From the NCBI GenBank assembly GCA_902465265.1, contig CABQMF010000006.1, positions 7,681 through 71,680 of the forward strand: a stretch of 64,000 nucleotides of DNA, in the 5' to 3' direction. The notes beneath the pieces were generated by a model that was not told the DNA's origin, did not search any database, and saw only the letters and a list, made by a program, of their open reading frames with translations. Each line of letters begins with the position of its first letter. The stretch's first letter is position 1. Positions 35,048-44,255 of this stretch are shown here, piece by piece. This DNA comes from an uncultured Collinsella sp. (lineage in GTDB: Bacteria; Actinomycetota; Coriobacteriia; Coriobacteriales; Coriobacteriaceae). The position numbers were made by a program, and so were the translations under genes.

Positions 35048-35773
35048 TTGGCTTTATCTCAACGACTCGCGCGCGCCCAGGAAATCCTGGGCCACGAGTT
35101 CAATAACAAGGTGCTGCTGCGCGCGGCGCTCACGCACCCCTCTGCCGTGGAAGGTCAGCCCGTCTCGGCGAGCTATGAGCGCCTTGAGTTTTTGGGCGAT
35201 TCCATTTTGGGCGCCGTGGTTGCCCGCTCGCTCTTTGAGTCCTATCCGGAGTTTGACGAGGGCAAGCTTACGCGCCTGAAGGTGTCGCTCGTCTCGGGTG
35301 CCACGCTGTCCGAGGTCTCCCATGAGCTGGGCATCGACGACATCATCATCTTTGGTGCCTCCGAGACCGGCACGGGCGCGCGCGGCCTGCATTCGGCGCT
35401 CGAGAACGTTTACGAGTCGCTCGTGGGCGCGCTGTATCTGGATGCCGGCTGGGACGTTGCGGCGGACTTTATCCACCGTACGCTTAAGCCGCACCTGGCC
35501 TCCGAGCGTGCCGAGCATCCTGCGAACCCCAAGTCGTTTTTGCAGGAGTGCGTGCAGGCCGACGGCCACGAGCCTCCGGCGTACAAGCTCGTTGGCTCTG
35601 AGGGCCCGGCACACGCACCGACCTTTACCGCCGTGGTGCTCATCGACGGTATCCGCCAGGGCCGCGGCACCGGTTCCTCCAAGAAGGAGGCCGAGGGAGC
35701 TGCCGCGCTTGAGGCACTCGACCGCATGGGTTACACCACCAACGGCGTGATTCTGAACAAGAAGCCTGTTTAA
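35048..35773 (+). CDS. rnc: Ribonuclease III
   Basis: 241 residues from a TTG start three bases after acpP (GGGAGG upstream). The signature ERLEFLGDSILG (44-55) and later LGALYLDAGW supply the metal-binding acidic residues. The double-stranded RNA-binding domain covers about 155-230. It processes rRNA and other structured RNAs. Confidence 0.96.
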   Translation: MALSQRLARAQEILGHEFNNKVLLRAALTHPSAVEGQPVSASYERLEFLGDSILGAVVARSLFESYPEFDEGKLTRLKVSLVSGATLSEVSHELGIDDIIIFGASETGTGARGLHSALENVYESLVGALYLDAGWDVAADFIHRTLKPHLASERAEHPANPKSFLQECVQADGHEPPAYKLVGSEGPAHAPTFTAVVLIDGIRQGRGTGSSKKEAEGAAALEALDRMGYTTNGVILNKKPV

Positions 35774-35783
35774 GCGAGGAACC

Positions 35784-38700
35784 GTGTATCTCAAGTCCCT
35801 CACGCTCAAGGGGTTCAAGTCGTTTGCCGACCGCGCCCATATGACGTTTGAGCCGGGCCTGACCGTTATCGTCGGTCCCAACGGCTCGGGAAAATCGAAC
35901 ATCTCCGACTCGATTCTGTGGGTCCTGGGCGAGCAGAGCGCCAAGCAGCTGCGCGGCCAGGCCATGGAAGACGTCATCTTCTCGGGCTCGTCGGCGCGCA
36001 AGCCGGTGGGTGTGGCCGAGGTCACGCTGGTGCTCGACAACTCGGACCATCTGCTTCCCGTCGACTTTGACGAGGTGGCCATCACCCGCCGCATGTATCG
36101 CTCGGGCGAAAGCGAGTACCTCATCAACTCGAGCCCGTGCCGCCTGATGGACATCCAGGACATCCTGCACGACTCGGGCCTGGGCAAGGATACGCATTCC
36201 ATCATCAGCCAGGGCAAGCTCGACGCCATTTTGCAGAGCCGTCCCGAGGAGCGCCGTGCCCTCATTGAGGAGGCCGCCGGCATCTCCAAGCACAAGCGCC
36301 GCAAGGAGCGTGCGCTCAAAAAGATCAAGTCGATGGACGAGCACCTGACCCGTGCCCGCGATATCAACAAGGAAATCGCCCGTCAGCTGCGACCGCTGGA
36401 GCGTCAGGTCGATCGCGCGCGCAAGTACAAAGAGCTGTCCTCGCGCGCGAACGAGCTTACGCAGATGCTGGCAGTCGATGAGCTCCGTTCGCTGCAATCG
36501 CAGTGGAACGACCTGGAGAGTCGCTCTAAGGAGGGCGCCGCCGAGCTGGAGCTCGCGCAGTACCGCTTGGGTGAGAAAGAGCGCGAGCTCGAGAAGCTCC
36601 AGGTCATGCTCGAGGAAAAGGGCCTGTTTGTAGGAGACTTGGGCGAGCAGCGCCGCCATATGCAAGATGTGGTCGGTCGCATTAACTCCGACATGCGTCT
36701 GCTCGAGGAAAAGGGCCATAACATGGTGTCGCGCCTGTCCGACATGCGCGGTCAGATCTCGGGCTCCGAGCATCAGCGCCGTCGCGTGGTCGAGGAGCTC
36801 GAGGATGCGCGCGCCCAGCTCGAGGAAGTGACCGGCGCGCATATGCAGGCCCAGGAGGACGTTGACGCCGCTGGACCTGCCGCCGCCGAGCTTCACGAAC
36901 GCCGCGTGGCGCTCGATGCGCAGATTTCGCAGCTTACGCGCGAGCAGCGCGATGTGCAGCGCGTTGCCGATAATGCTGCGCTCGAGCTCGCCAAGGTAAA
37001 GGATTCGCTTTCCAATGCCGAGGTCGAGGACAACATGTATGCCTCGCGCCTGGAGCAGATCGACGAGCAGCTCGAGGAGGTCACGGCATCGCTTGAGAGC
37101 CGCCGCAACCGTGCTGAGGAGCTTGAGAGCGCCCTTGAGGCGGCTCGTCGGGCCCAGAGCGATGCGCGCGAGGCCACTGAGGTCGCCCGTGCAGCCCTTA
37201 AGGACTTGCGTAATCGCGAGAGCGAGGCGCGCAACAAGCTGTCCGAGGTGCGCTCGGAGCTCGCGAGCCAAAAGAAGCTCGATGCTCGCATGGCCGACAG
37301 CTCGCCGCTCGTAAGCCGCCTGGTGCGCGCGCTGGGCGACGATGTTTCGGGCCGTCTGGGCGATGTGCTCGAGGCACCGCGTGAGCTTGAAGGCCTGGTT
37401 GAGCAGCTGCTCGCCGGCGATATCGATGCCCTGTTGTTCGATAACGGTGCCGCACTTGAGCGTGCCGGTCGCGCTGCCCTGGACCAGAAGAAGGCCTCGG
37501 GTGAGGCGCTTCTGGTGGCGCGCAGTGTGAGCGGCTCTGCGGCCGCCGAGGGTGCCGCCGGTACCCGTCTTGTTGATCGCCTGTCCGTGCGTGCGGGCTA
37601 CGGTCCGGTCGTCGAGGCATTGCTCGGCGGCTATTACGTGGTCGATGACTTGCCTTGTGCGCTTTCCGCGCCGGTCGTTGACGGCGTGACCTATGTGACT
37701 CCCGATGGCGCACGCGTTGCCTGCGGCGGCCTGGTTCGCGTGGGGCTTGATGCCGGCGAGGCTTCGGGTGCTCTGGAGCGTAAGCGTCGTATCCGCGAGC
37801 TGGAGGGCCTGGAGCCCGATCTTGCTGCCGCGTTTGAGCATGTTTCTGATCAGGTCGTCGAGGCCAATGCGGCCGTCGAGGGGGCGCGCGCCGCCGAGGG
37901 CGATGCCGCCGGCGAGATTGCCCGTCTTGAGGGCGAGCGCCGCTCGCTGCTGTCCGAGATCGGCCGCCTGGAGCAGAGTGCCAACAATGCCGAGGTCGAG
38001 CGCGTGCGCATTTCCAAGCGCCGCGAGCAGGCCGCAGAGGCCGTTCGTGCCGCACGTCCGCGCGTGGACGAGCTCACCCGTTCGCGTGACGAGTCCCGTG
38101 CGCAGGCGAGCGACCTAGGCTTGCAGATTGCCGAGGCCAATGATGAGCTCGATCGCGTGCGTCGCGACGATTCCGAGGCCGCCGGCAAGCTCGCCGACGC
38201 CAAGGTGCGCCTGGCTCAGACGAGCGAGCGTCTTCGTTCTCTGAGGGGCCGCGTGCCCGACCTGGAGCATCGCCTGGAGGGCATCGACCGCCGTATCCGC
38301 GGAACACGCCAGGCCTCGCGCTCGCTCGAGCTGCTGCGCCTTCGCGTCGATCCCATGCACGAGCGTTATTCTGCCCTGTTGGAGCGCGCCTCGGACTGGG
38401 CTGCGCGCCTGCGCGATCAGGCTTCGCTCGAGGAAGCGGACTCGGCTTCGCTTAAGAAGACCATCGAGGACGCCAAGACCGAGGTCGCCCGCGCCAAAGA
38501 GAGGGTCGATGCTGCCGCCACGACGCAAAATGAGTTCAAGGTGGCGCGCGGCAAGCTCGAGGTGCAGGTCGAGGCTGCCATCAAGGCCATCACCGCTGAC
38601 GGTACCACGGTGCTCGAGGAAGCGCTCATGCTGCCGGCGCCCACCGATCGCGACGCCGCCGAGCGCGAGCTTAACCAGCTCGTGCGCCAGATCAACAATC

Positions 38701-39320
38701 TGGGTCCTGTGAACCAGGTTGCCATGGAGGAATACGAGCAGCTCAAGCGCCGTGCCGATTACATCGAGGAACAACTCGCCGATTTGGAGAGCGCGCGCAA
38801 GGCACTCACCAAGATCACCGTTGCCATCGACCGTAAGATGCGCAAAGCCTTCCTGGTGACCTTTGAGAAGGTCGATGCGAACTTCCGCGAGATCTTCGCC
38901 ATGCTCTTCCCGGGCGGTCAGGCTCACCTTGAGATGACCGATCCCGAGCGTCCGGCCGAGACGGGCATCGAGGTCGTGGCGCAGCCTCGCGGCAAGCGTA
39001 TCACCAAGATGATGCTCATGTCGGGTGGCGAGAAGAGCCTGACGGCGCTTGCCCTGCTCTTTGCCGTATACCGCACGCGCACGGTGCCGTTCTATGTGCT
39101 GGACGAGGTCGAGGCGGCGCTCGACGACGCCAACTTGTCCAAGCTCATCGGCGCCCTCGATGTGCTGCGTTCCGATACGCAGCTCTTGGTAATCTCGCAT
39201 CAGCGCCGTACTATGGAGGATGCTGACGTTCTCTACGGCGTTTCGATGCAAGCCGACGGCGTCAGTCGCGTCGTCTCGCAAAAACTCGATCGCGAAACCG
39301 GAAAGGTCGTGAATGCATAA
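35784..39320 (+). CDS. smc: Chromosome segregation protein SMC
   Basis: 1178 residues, GTG start. GPNGSGKSN (31-39) is the Walker A motif; the two coiled-coil arms run roughly 165-495 and 665-1020 and flank a hinge near 505-650 (VSRLVRALGDDVSGRLGDV onward). LMSGGEKSLTALALLFA is the ABC signature and YVLDEVEAALDD the Walker B site. It condenses and separates chromosomes together with ScpA and ScpB, which are not in this window. Its stop shares a base with the ftsY start. Confidence 0.97.
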   Translation: MYLKSLTLKGFKSFADRAHMTFEPGLTVIVGPNGSGKSNISDSILWVLGEQSAKQLRGQAMEDVIFSGSSARKPVGVAEVTLVLDNSDHLLPVDFDEVAITRRMYRSGESEYLINSSPCRLMDIQDILHDSGLGKDTHSIISQGKLDAILQSRPEERRALIEEAAGISKHKRRKERALKKIKSMDEHLTRARDINKEIARQLRPLERQVDRARKYKELSSRANELTQMLAVDELRSLQSQWNDLESRSKEGAAELELAQYRLGEKERELEKLQVMLEEKGLFVGDLGEQRRHMQDVVGRINSDMRLLEEKGHNMVSRLSDMRGQISGSEHQRRRVVEELEDARAQLEEVTGAHMQAQEDVDAAGPAAAELHERRVALDAQISQLTREQRDVQRVADNAALELAKVKDSLSNAEVEDNMYASRLEQIDEQLEEVTASLESRRNRAEELESALEAARRAQSDAREATEVARAALKDLRNRESEARNKLSEVRSELASQKKLDARMADSSPLVSRLVRALGDDVSGRLGDVLEAPRELEGLVEQLLAGDIDALLFDNGAALERAGRAALDQKKASGEALLVARSVSGSAAAEGAAGTRLVDRLSVRAGYGPVVEALLGGYYVVDDLPCALSAPVVDGVTYVTPDGARVACGGLVRVGLDAGEASGALERKRRIRELEGLEPDLAAAFEHVSDQVVEANAAVEGARAAEGDAAGEIARLEGERRSLLSEIGRLEQSANNAEVERVRISKRREQAAEAVRAARPRVDELTRSRDESRAQASDLGLQIAEANDELDRVRRDDSEAAGKLADAKVRLAQTSERLRSLRGRVPDLEHRLEGIDRRIRGTRQASRSLELLRLRVDPMHERYSALLERASDWAARLRDQASLEEADSASLKKTIEDAKTEVARAKERVDAAATTQNEFKVARGKLEVQVEAAIKAITADGTTVLEEALMLPAPTDRDAAERELNQLVRQINNLGPVNQVAMEEYEQLKRRADYIEEQLADLESARKALTKITVAIDRKMRKAFLVTFEKVDANFREIFAMLFPGGQAHLEMTDPERPAETGIEVVAQPRGKRITKMMLMSGGEKSLTALALLFAVYRTRTVPFYVLDEVEAALDDANLSKLIGALDVLRSDTQLLVISHQRRTMEDADVLYGVSMQADGVSRVVSQKLDRETGKVVNA

Positions 39321-40237
39321 TGGGATTCTTTGACGCACTCTCGCGCGGACTTGAGCGCAGCCGCGAGGCCCTTAACGAGGTCTTCTACTTTGGCGGTGAG
39401 GTCGACGAGGATTTTTGGGAGGACCTTGAGGACACCCTCGTTATGGGTGACATGGGTGCCGAGGTCGCCATTCAAGTCTCCGATGACCTGCGTGATGCCG
39501 CTGCCAAGAAGAACCTCAAGACCGCCCCGCAGCTTCGCCGCGCCCTGGCCGAGCAGCTCGAGGGCCATTTTGTGCCTGTTGAGCGTGACCCGTTTTCCGA
39601 TACGCCGAGCTGTGTGCTGTTTGTCGGCATCAACGGCGCCGGCAAGACCACCACGGTCGGCAAGATTGCGAGCGCCATGGCCGCCCGCGGCAAGAACGTG
39701 GTGATCGGTTCGGCCGACACCTTCCGCGCCGCCGCCATCGAGCAGCTCGATGTGTGGGGCCAGCGTGCCGGCGTTCCCGTCATCAAGCGTGACCGCGGCT
39801 CCGATCCTGCGAGCGTGTGCTATGACGTGCTCGACGAGGCCGATAAGCGCGGCAGCGACCTGGTGCTCATCGATACCGCCGGTCGTCTGCACACGAGCCC
39901 CGAGCTCATGCGCGAGCTCGCCAAGGTGGTCAATGTGACCCGTAAGCGCGCCGCCAATATGGCCGCCGGCCCCATGCCGGTCTCGGTCGTGCTTGTGATC
40001 GATGCCGCCACTGGTCAGAACGGTCTGAACCAGGCGTTCGAGTTTAACGAGGCGCTGGGCCTGGACGGTATTATCATGACTAAGCTCGACGGCACGGCTA
40101 AGGGCGGTATCGCCATGGCCGTGGCCGAGAAGCTCAAGCTCCCGATCCTGCGCATCGGCGTGGGCGAGCAGGTCGATGACCTGCAGGAGTTTAACGCCAA
40201 AGATTTCTGCCGCGCCCTGGTGGGCGAGTCCAACTAA
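39320..40237 (+). CDS. ftsY: Signal recognition particle receptor FtsY
   Basis: 305 residues. It has the N and G domains only; the long acidic A domain of proteobacterial FtsY is absent, as in many Gram-positives. GINGAGKTTTVGK (103-115), DTFRAAAIEQLD, DTAGRLH and TKLDGTAKGG are the SRP-GTPase motifs. It docks ribosome-bound SRP at the membrane. The ffh gene follows ten bases later, so both GTPases are made together. Confidence 0.96.
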   Translation: MGFFDALSRGLERSREALNEVFYFGGEVDEDFWEDLEDTLVMGDMGAEVAIQVSDDLRDAAAKKNLKTAPQLRRALAEQLEGHFVPVERDPFSDTPSCVLFVGINGAGKTTTVGKIASAMAARGKNVVIGSADTFRAAAIEQLDVWGQRAGVPVIKRDRGSDPASVCYDVLDEADKRGSDLVLIDTAGRLHTSPELMRELAKVVNVTRKRAANMAAGPMPVSVVLVIDAATGQNGLNQAFEFNEALGLDGIIMTKLDGTAKGGIAMAVAEKLKLPILRIGVGEQVDDLQEFNAKDFCRALVGESN

Positions 40238-40247
40238 GGAGTAACCA

Positions 40248-41723
40248 GTGTTTGATTCCCTGAGCGATCGCCTCAACGACACATTTGACCGCCTGCGCGG
40301 TAAGGGTAAGCTGACCGAGGCCGATATTACTTCGGCCATGCGCGATATTCGCATGGCGCTGCTCGAGGCCGACGTTAACTTTAAGGTCGTCAAGGAGTTC
40401 GTTGCCAAGACCAAGGAGCGCTGCATGACCGCCGAGGTCATGGAGTCGCTGTCGCCGGCACAAAACGTCGTCAAGATTGTGCTCGACGAGCTCACCGAGA
40501 TGCTCGGCTCAACCGAGAGCAAGCTCGTCTTTAGCAACCGCATTCCCAATGTCATCATGCTCGTGGGCCTGCAGGGCTCCGGTAAGACCACGGCGGCCGT
40601 AAAGCTGGCCTACCTGCTCAAGAAGCAGGGCCGCTCGCCGCTTCTCGCCGCGTGCGACGTCTACCGTCCCGCCGCCGCCGATCAGCTGGCCACACTCGGT
40701 GGCGAGATCGGCGTACCGGTCTTCCGCGGCGACGGTGCGCACCCGGTCGACATCGCCAAGGGCGCCATCCAGGAGGCCGTTGACCACCTGCGCGACGTGG
40801 TCATCGTCGATACCGCTGGTCGTCTTCAGATCGACGAGCAGATGATGCAGGAGGCCGTCGACATCAAGAAGGCCGTCAAGCCCGACCAGGTGCTGATGGT
40901 CGTCGATGCCATGACCGGCCAGGATATCGTCAACGTCGTCTCGACGTTTGCAGAGCGTACCGACTTTGACGGCGTGATCATCTCCAAGCTCGACGGCGAT
41001 GCTCGTGGCGGCGGCGCACTTTCGGTGCGTCAGGTGACCGGCAAGCCCATCAAGTTTGTGAGCATGGGCGAGAAGCCCGATTCGCTGGAGCCGTTCTATC
41101 CCGATCGCATGGCCAAGCGCATTCTGGGCATGGGCGATGTCGTAGGTATTATCGAGAAGGCCCAGGAGGCAGCCGATGCAGAGCAGCTCGAGGCTGCCGA
41201 GCGTATGCTGCGCGAGGGCTTCACCATGAACGACATGCTCGACCAGATGAAGGCCGTCAAAAAGATGGGCGGCATGAAGGGCATCCTTGGCATGCTCCCC
41301 GGCGGTCAGCGCGCGCTCAATCAGATGGGCGGCAACCTGGATGAGGGCATCTTCGATAAGAACGAGGCCATCATCATGTCGATGACCAAGGAGGAGCGCC
41401 TGCGTCCCTCCATCATCAACGGCCAGCGCCGCGCGCGTATCGCCAAGGGCGCCGGCGTAACCCCCACCGAGGTCAACAGCCTTATGAAGCAGTGGGGCGA
41501 GATGAATAAGATGATGGGCCGCATGCGCACGATGGCCAATCAGGCACAGGCTGGTGGCAAGAAGGGCAAGAAGGGTAAGAAGGGCAAGAAGATGCGCATG
41601 CCCAATATTCCCGGTCTGGATGCCATGGGTCTGGGCGGCATGGGCGGCCTGGGTACGGGCGGTCCCAAGTCCGATATGGACCTGCTGCGCCAGATGGAAG
41701 CGCAGATGCGCAATAAGAAATAG
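40248..41723 (+). CDS. ffh: Signal recognition particle protein Ffh
   Basis: 491 residues, GTG start. N domain 1-90, G domain with GLQGSGKTTAAVKLA near 104-118, DVYRPAAADQL, DTAGRLQ and SKLDGDARGGGA, then the Met-rich M domain (about 320-440) with SIINGQRRARIAKGAGV for RNA and signal-sequence binding. The end carries a Lys/Gly tract (GKKGKKGKKGKK, encoded by near-repeated triplets) and a Gly/Met-rich tail, longer than in many homologues. Confidence 0.96.
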   Translation: MFDSLSDRLNDTFDRLRGKGKLTEADITSAMRDIRMALLEADVNFKVVKEFVAKTKERCMTAEVMESLSPAQNVVKIVLDELTEMLGSTESKLVFSNRIPNVIMLVGLQGSGKTTAAVKLAYLLKKQGRSPLLAACDVYRPAAADQLATLGGEIGVPVFRGDGAHPVDIAKGAIQEAVDHLRDVVIVDTAGRLQIDEQMMQEAVDIKKAVKPDQVLMVVDAMTGQDIVNVVSTFAERTDFDGVIISKLDGDARGGGALSVRQVTGKPIKFVSMGEKPDSLEPFYPDRMAKRILGMGDVVGIIEKAQEAADAEQLEAAERMLREGFTMNDMLDQMKAVKKMGGMKGILGMLPGGQRALNQMGGNLDEGIFDKNEAIIMSMTKEERLRPSIINGQRRARIAKGAGVTPTEVNSLMKQWGEMNKMMGRMRTMANQAQAGGKKGKKGKKGKKMRMPNIPGLDAMGLGGMGGLGTGGPKSDMDLLRQMEAQMRNKK

Positions 41724-41748
41724 GGCTGTAATTCCAGCTTGATATGGC

Positions 41749-41783
41749 AAAGGCCACTCGGAAGCTACCGGGTGGCCTTTGTT
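41749..41783 (+). terminator. ffh terminator
   Basis: A perfect 13 bp stem (AAAGGCCACTCGG / CCGGGTGGCCTTT) with a six-base loop is followed by GTTGTT. It may also serve the convergent minus-strand gene. Confidence 0.85.
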
Positions 41784-41843
41784 GTTGGCTTTGATTGTTG
41801 GGTTGCGCTTAGCGTCGCACCCCGAGCTCGCGGTGCCGTGCCG

Positions 41844-42602
41844 TTAGTGGCAGCCGCAGCCCTCGTGGCCCCCGTGCTCGCGATGACCGTGGCAGCTGCA
41901 GGACTCGCCATGTTCGTGGGCGTGGTCATGGCCGTGGCAGCCGCACGTGGCCTCGCCGTTCTGTGCGAGCGTGCCGGCGATAAGGGCCTCGACGCAGGCG
42001 TCGCAGCTGCCCTGGGCACCTGCGTATACCGTGATGCCGGCTTGGGCAAGCGCGTTGATAGCGCCACCGCCGATGCCGCCGCAGATGAGCGTGTCCACGC
42101 CGCCGTTGGCGAGCAGGCCCGCAAGGGCACCGTGGCCGGTGCCGCCGGTGCCCACGACCTGCTCGTTGAGCACCTTGCCGTCCTGAATGTCGTAGATTTT
42201 GAACTGCTCGCTGCGGCCAAAGTGCATAAAGATGTTGCCGTTGTCGTACGTGGTTGCCACCCTCATGGTGTCGACCTCCTTTGCTGGCCATACGGCCGTC
42301 GCTGTGGTGATGGGGGAGTACGCGATATTGCCGCCTTCGATGATGAGCGCCCGTCCGTTGACCAGCGCGTTTGCCACCTTGCGATGCGCGCGGCTGCTAA
42401 TTGCCGCCACCGTGGCGCGCGCGATGCCCATCTGCTGTGCGACTGCCTCTTGGTTAAGGCCTTCCAGGTCGCACAGGCGCAGCACCTCGAGTTCGTCGAT
42501 CGTCATGTCGATGTCGTCTCCGCTGGCTAGGCCGTCAGGGGTAAAGCCGCGGTATTCGGGGATGATCCCGACGCGGCGCAGTTTCTCGCGTCTTCCTGCC
42601 AT
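41844..42602 (-). CDS. DUF134 helix-turn-helix fused to NifX/NifB-type domain with metal-binding tail
   Basis: ATG 42602 follows AAGGAG; a GTG six bases earlier is too close to it. Of 252 residues, about 1-100 form a DUF134 DNA-binding domain (MTIDELEVLRLCDLEGLNQEAVAQQMGIARATVAAI), and about 113-212 form a dinitrogenase iron-molybdenum cofactor domain (MRVATTYDNGNIFMHFGRSEQFKIYDI, then LICGGIGGGAINAL). The last 35 residues are Cys/His-rich (CGCHGH, CSCHGH, CGCH), probably a metal-binding tail. The two domains are commonly separate neighbouring genes. Two matching palindromes flank its promoter. A metal- or cluster-responsive repressor is plausible. Confidence 0.88.
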   Translation of the reverse strand: MAGRREKLRRVGIIPEYRGFTPDGLASGDDIDMTIDELEVLRLCDLEGLNQEAVAQQMGIARATVAAISSRAHRKVANALVNGRALIIEGGNIAYSPITTATAVWPAKEVDTMRVATTYDNGNIFMHFGRSEQFKIYDIQDGKVLNEQVVGTGGTGHGALAGLLANGGVDTLICGGIGGGAINALAQAGITVYAGAQGSCDACVEALIAGTLAQNGEATCGCHGHDHAHEHGESCSCHGHREHGGHEGCGCH

Positions 42603-42615
42603 GCGCACTCCTTAT

Positions 42616-42629
42616 CTGATATATGTCAA
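42616..42629. promoter_or_regulatory. Proximal operator-like palindrome (DUF134-NifX promoter)
   Basis: CTGATATATGTCAA, a near-palindrome around ATAT, lies at about the expected transcription start of the minus-strand gene. Its partner is at 42669-42682. Confidence 0.5.
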
Positions 42630-42633
42630 CAAT

Positions 42634-42661
42634 AGAATAGCGAACGCGCAGATTTGCGCAA
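42634..42661 (-). promoter_or_regulatory. Promoter of the DUF134-NifX gene
   Basis: On the minus strand TTGCGC, a 16 bp spacer and TATTCT face the gene, about 45 bases before its start codon. It lies between the two palindromes. Confidence 0.5.
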
Positions 42662-42668
42662 GGAATTT

Positions 42669-42682
42669 CTGGCATATGTCAG
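42669..42682. promoter_or_regulatory. Distal operator-like palindrome
   Basis: CTGGCATATGTCAG shares the CTG-N2-ATAT-N2-CA pattern with the site 53 bp away, about five helical turns, so both face the same side of the DNA. It is also upstream of thyA. Confidence 0.5.
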
Positions 42683-42769
42683 AAAACGAGGGGCTTATGT
42701 TTGGGCTGTGGGGCCGCGTGCGCCTGGGCTACAATGAATCTCGCTTGTAGGCGACTGACAGGAGGGTCA

Positions 42770-43618
42770 ATGAGCAAAGCTGATCAACAGTTTGTAACCA
42801 TGTGCCGCGATATCTTGGACCATGGCACCACGACCGAGGGCCAAAAGGTCCGCCCGGTGTGGGAGGACGGCACCCCTGCCTATACCATTAAAAACTTTGG
42901 CGTCACGGCACGCTACGACCTGCGTGAGGAGTTCCCTGCGCTCACGCTGCGTCGTACAGCCCTCAAATCTGCCATGGACGAGATCCTATGGATCTATCAA
43001 AAGAAGTCCAATAACGTACATGACCTCAACAGCCATATTTGGGATGAGTGGGCCGACGAGACCGGCTCTATCGGCAAGGCCTACGGGTATCAGATTGGGC
43101 AGAAGAGCCATTACGCCGAGGGTGACTTTGACCAGATGGACCGCGTGCTGTACGACCTCAAGCACACGCCGTACAGCCGTCGCATTATGACGAACACCTA
43201 TGTGTTTAGCGACCTGTCCGAGATGCACCTGTATCCGTGCGCCTACAGCGTGACCTATAACGTCACGCAGCGTCCGCAGGATGACAAGCCGACGCTCAAC
43301 ATGATTCTCAACCAGCGTAGCCAGGACATTTTGGCCGCGAACAATTGGAATGTGTGCCAGTACGCCATTTTGCTGATGATGGTCGCGCAGTCGGTCGATA
43401 TGATCGCTGGCGAGCTGCTGCACGTGATTGCCGATGCCCACATTTACGACCGTCATGTCGATATCATCCGCGAACTTATCGAGCGTCCGCAGTTTGCGGC
43501 TCCTAAGGTAACGCTCAACCCCGATGTGCATGATTTCTACGCGTTTACGACCGATGACCTGATCGTTGAGGGCTATGAGCACGGCCCTCAGGTCAAGAAC
43601 ATCCCCATTGCGGTGTAG
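42770..43618 (+). CDS. thyA: Thymidylate synthase ThyA
   Basis: ATG 42770 has GGAGGG upstream and gives 282 residues. The folate-dependent enzyme methylates dUMP. The active-site cysteine is Cys157 in HLYPCAYSVTYNV, a variant of the usual PPCH context; NQRSQDILAANNWNVCQYAILLMM and later HIYDRHVD give the dUMP-binding residues. Next comes the dihydrofolate reductase that regenerates its cofactor, nine bases on. Diverges from the DUF134-NifX gene. Confidence 0.95.
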   Translation: MSKADQQFVTMCRDILDHGTTTEGQKVRPVWEDGTPAYTIKNFGVTARYDLREEFPALTLRRTALKSAMDEILWIYQKKSNNVHDLNSHIWDEWADETGSIGKAYGYQIGQKSHYAEGDFDQMDRVLYDLKHTPYSRRIMTNTYVFSDLSEMHLYPCAYSVTYNVTQRPQDDKPTLNMILNQRSQDILAANNWNVCQYAILLMMVAQSVDMIAGELLHVIADAHIYDRHVDIIRELIERPQFAAPKVTLNPDVHDFYAFTTDDLIVEGYEHGPQVKNIPIAV

Positions 43619-43627
43619 GTGACGCGT

Positions 43628-44146
43628 ATGACGTGTAAGCTTTCTGCCATTGTCGCCGTGTGCGATGACTGGGGTATTGGGTGCGAGGGCGACATGGTGG
43701 TGTCCAACCGTGCCGACATGCGTCATTTTGTGGCATGCACCAAAGGTTGCCCGGTCATTATGGGGCGCAAGACGCTGTTGAGTTTTCCCGGCGGACGACC
43801 GCTCAAGAATCGCCGCAACATTGTGCTCACGCGCGACGAGGGCTTTGCACCCGAGGGCGTTGACGTGGTGCATAGCGTTGACGAGGCCTTGGCCGCCGTG
43901 GCAGATGAGCCCGTTGCGTGGGTGATTGGCGGCGGCGAGGTGTATCGGCAGTTTTTGCCGTATTGCGCCGAGGCCGAGGTTACACATAACCATTGCGTGC
44001 ATGACGTGGATACGTACTTTCCCAATCTGGATGCCGATCCCGCGTGGGAGATTGCGCGGCGTGGCGGTGTTGCCACGATTGCCTCGGGCGAGGGCGATGA
44101 GGGCCTCAAATATGAGTTCGTGACGTATCGTCGCGTTGAGGCGTAA
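43628..44146 (+). CDS. folA: Dihydrofolate reductase
   Basis: ATG 43628 lies five bases after AGGTGA; a GTG directly after the thyA stop lacks a site. 172 residues. SAIVAVCDDWGIGCEGDMVV is the N-terminal strand and Met20-type loop; VIMGRKTLLSFPGGRPLKNRRNIVL gives the NADPH-binding loop; VIGGGEVYRQFLP is the conserved glycine turn; the ending EFVTYRR is typical. It reduces dihydrofolate produced by ThyA. Confidence 0.94.
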   Translation: MTCKLSAIVAVCDDWGIGCEGDMVVSNRADMRHFVACTKGCPVIMGRKTLLSFPGGRPLKNRRNIVLTRDEGFAPEGVDVVHSVDEALAAVADEPVAWVIGGGEVYRQFLPYCAEAEVTHNHCVHDVDTYFPNLDADPAWEIARRGGVATIASGEGDEGLKYEFVTYRRVEA

Positions 44147-44190
44147 ATCGTCTGGCGTGAACGGTATCATCGGGTTGATTGAATGCATGG

Positions 44191-44213
44191 GGCGGCGCTT
44201 AGCGTCGCCTCGT
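44191..44213 (+). terminator. Possible folA terminator
   Basis: GGCGGCGC and GCGTCGCC pair around TTA (two wobbles) with only a weak T tail (CTCGTTT). Confidence 0.35.
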
Positions 44214-44255
44214 TTGGTATAGATGTGCTGTAAAGAAGGGTGCGGGCTGGCTGCT

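Noticed and set aside
41739..42530. Plus-strand frame opposite the DUF134-NifX gene
   Set aside because: It is Ala/Val-rich shadow translation; the minus-strand gene has recognisable domains and a good ribosome site.
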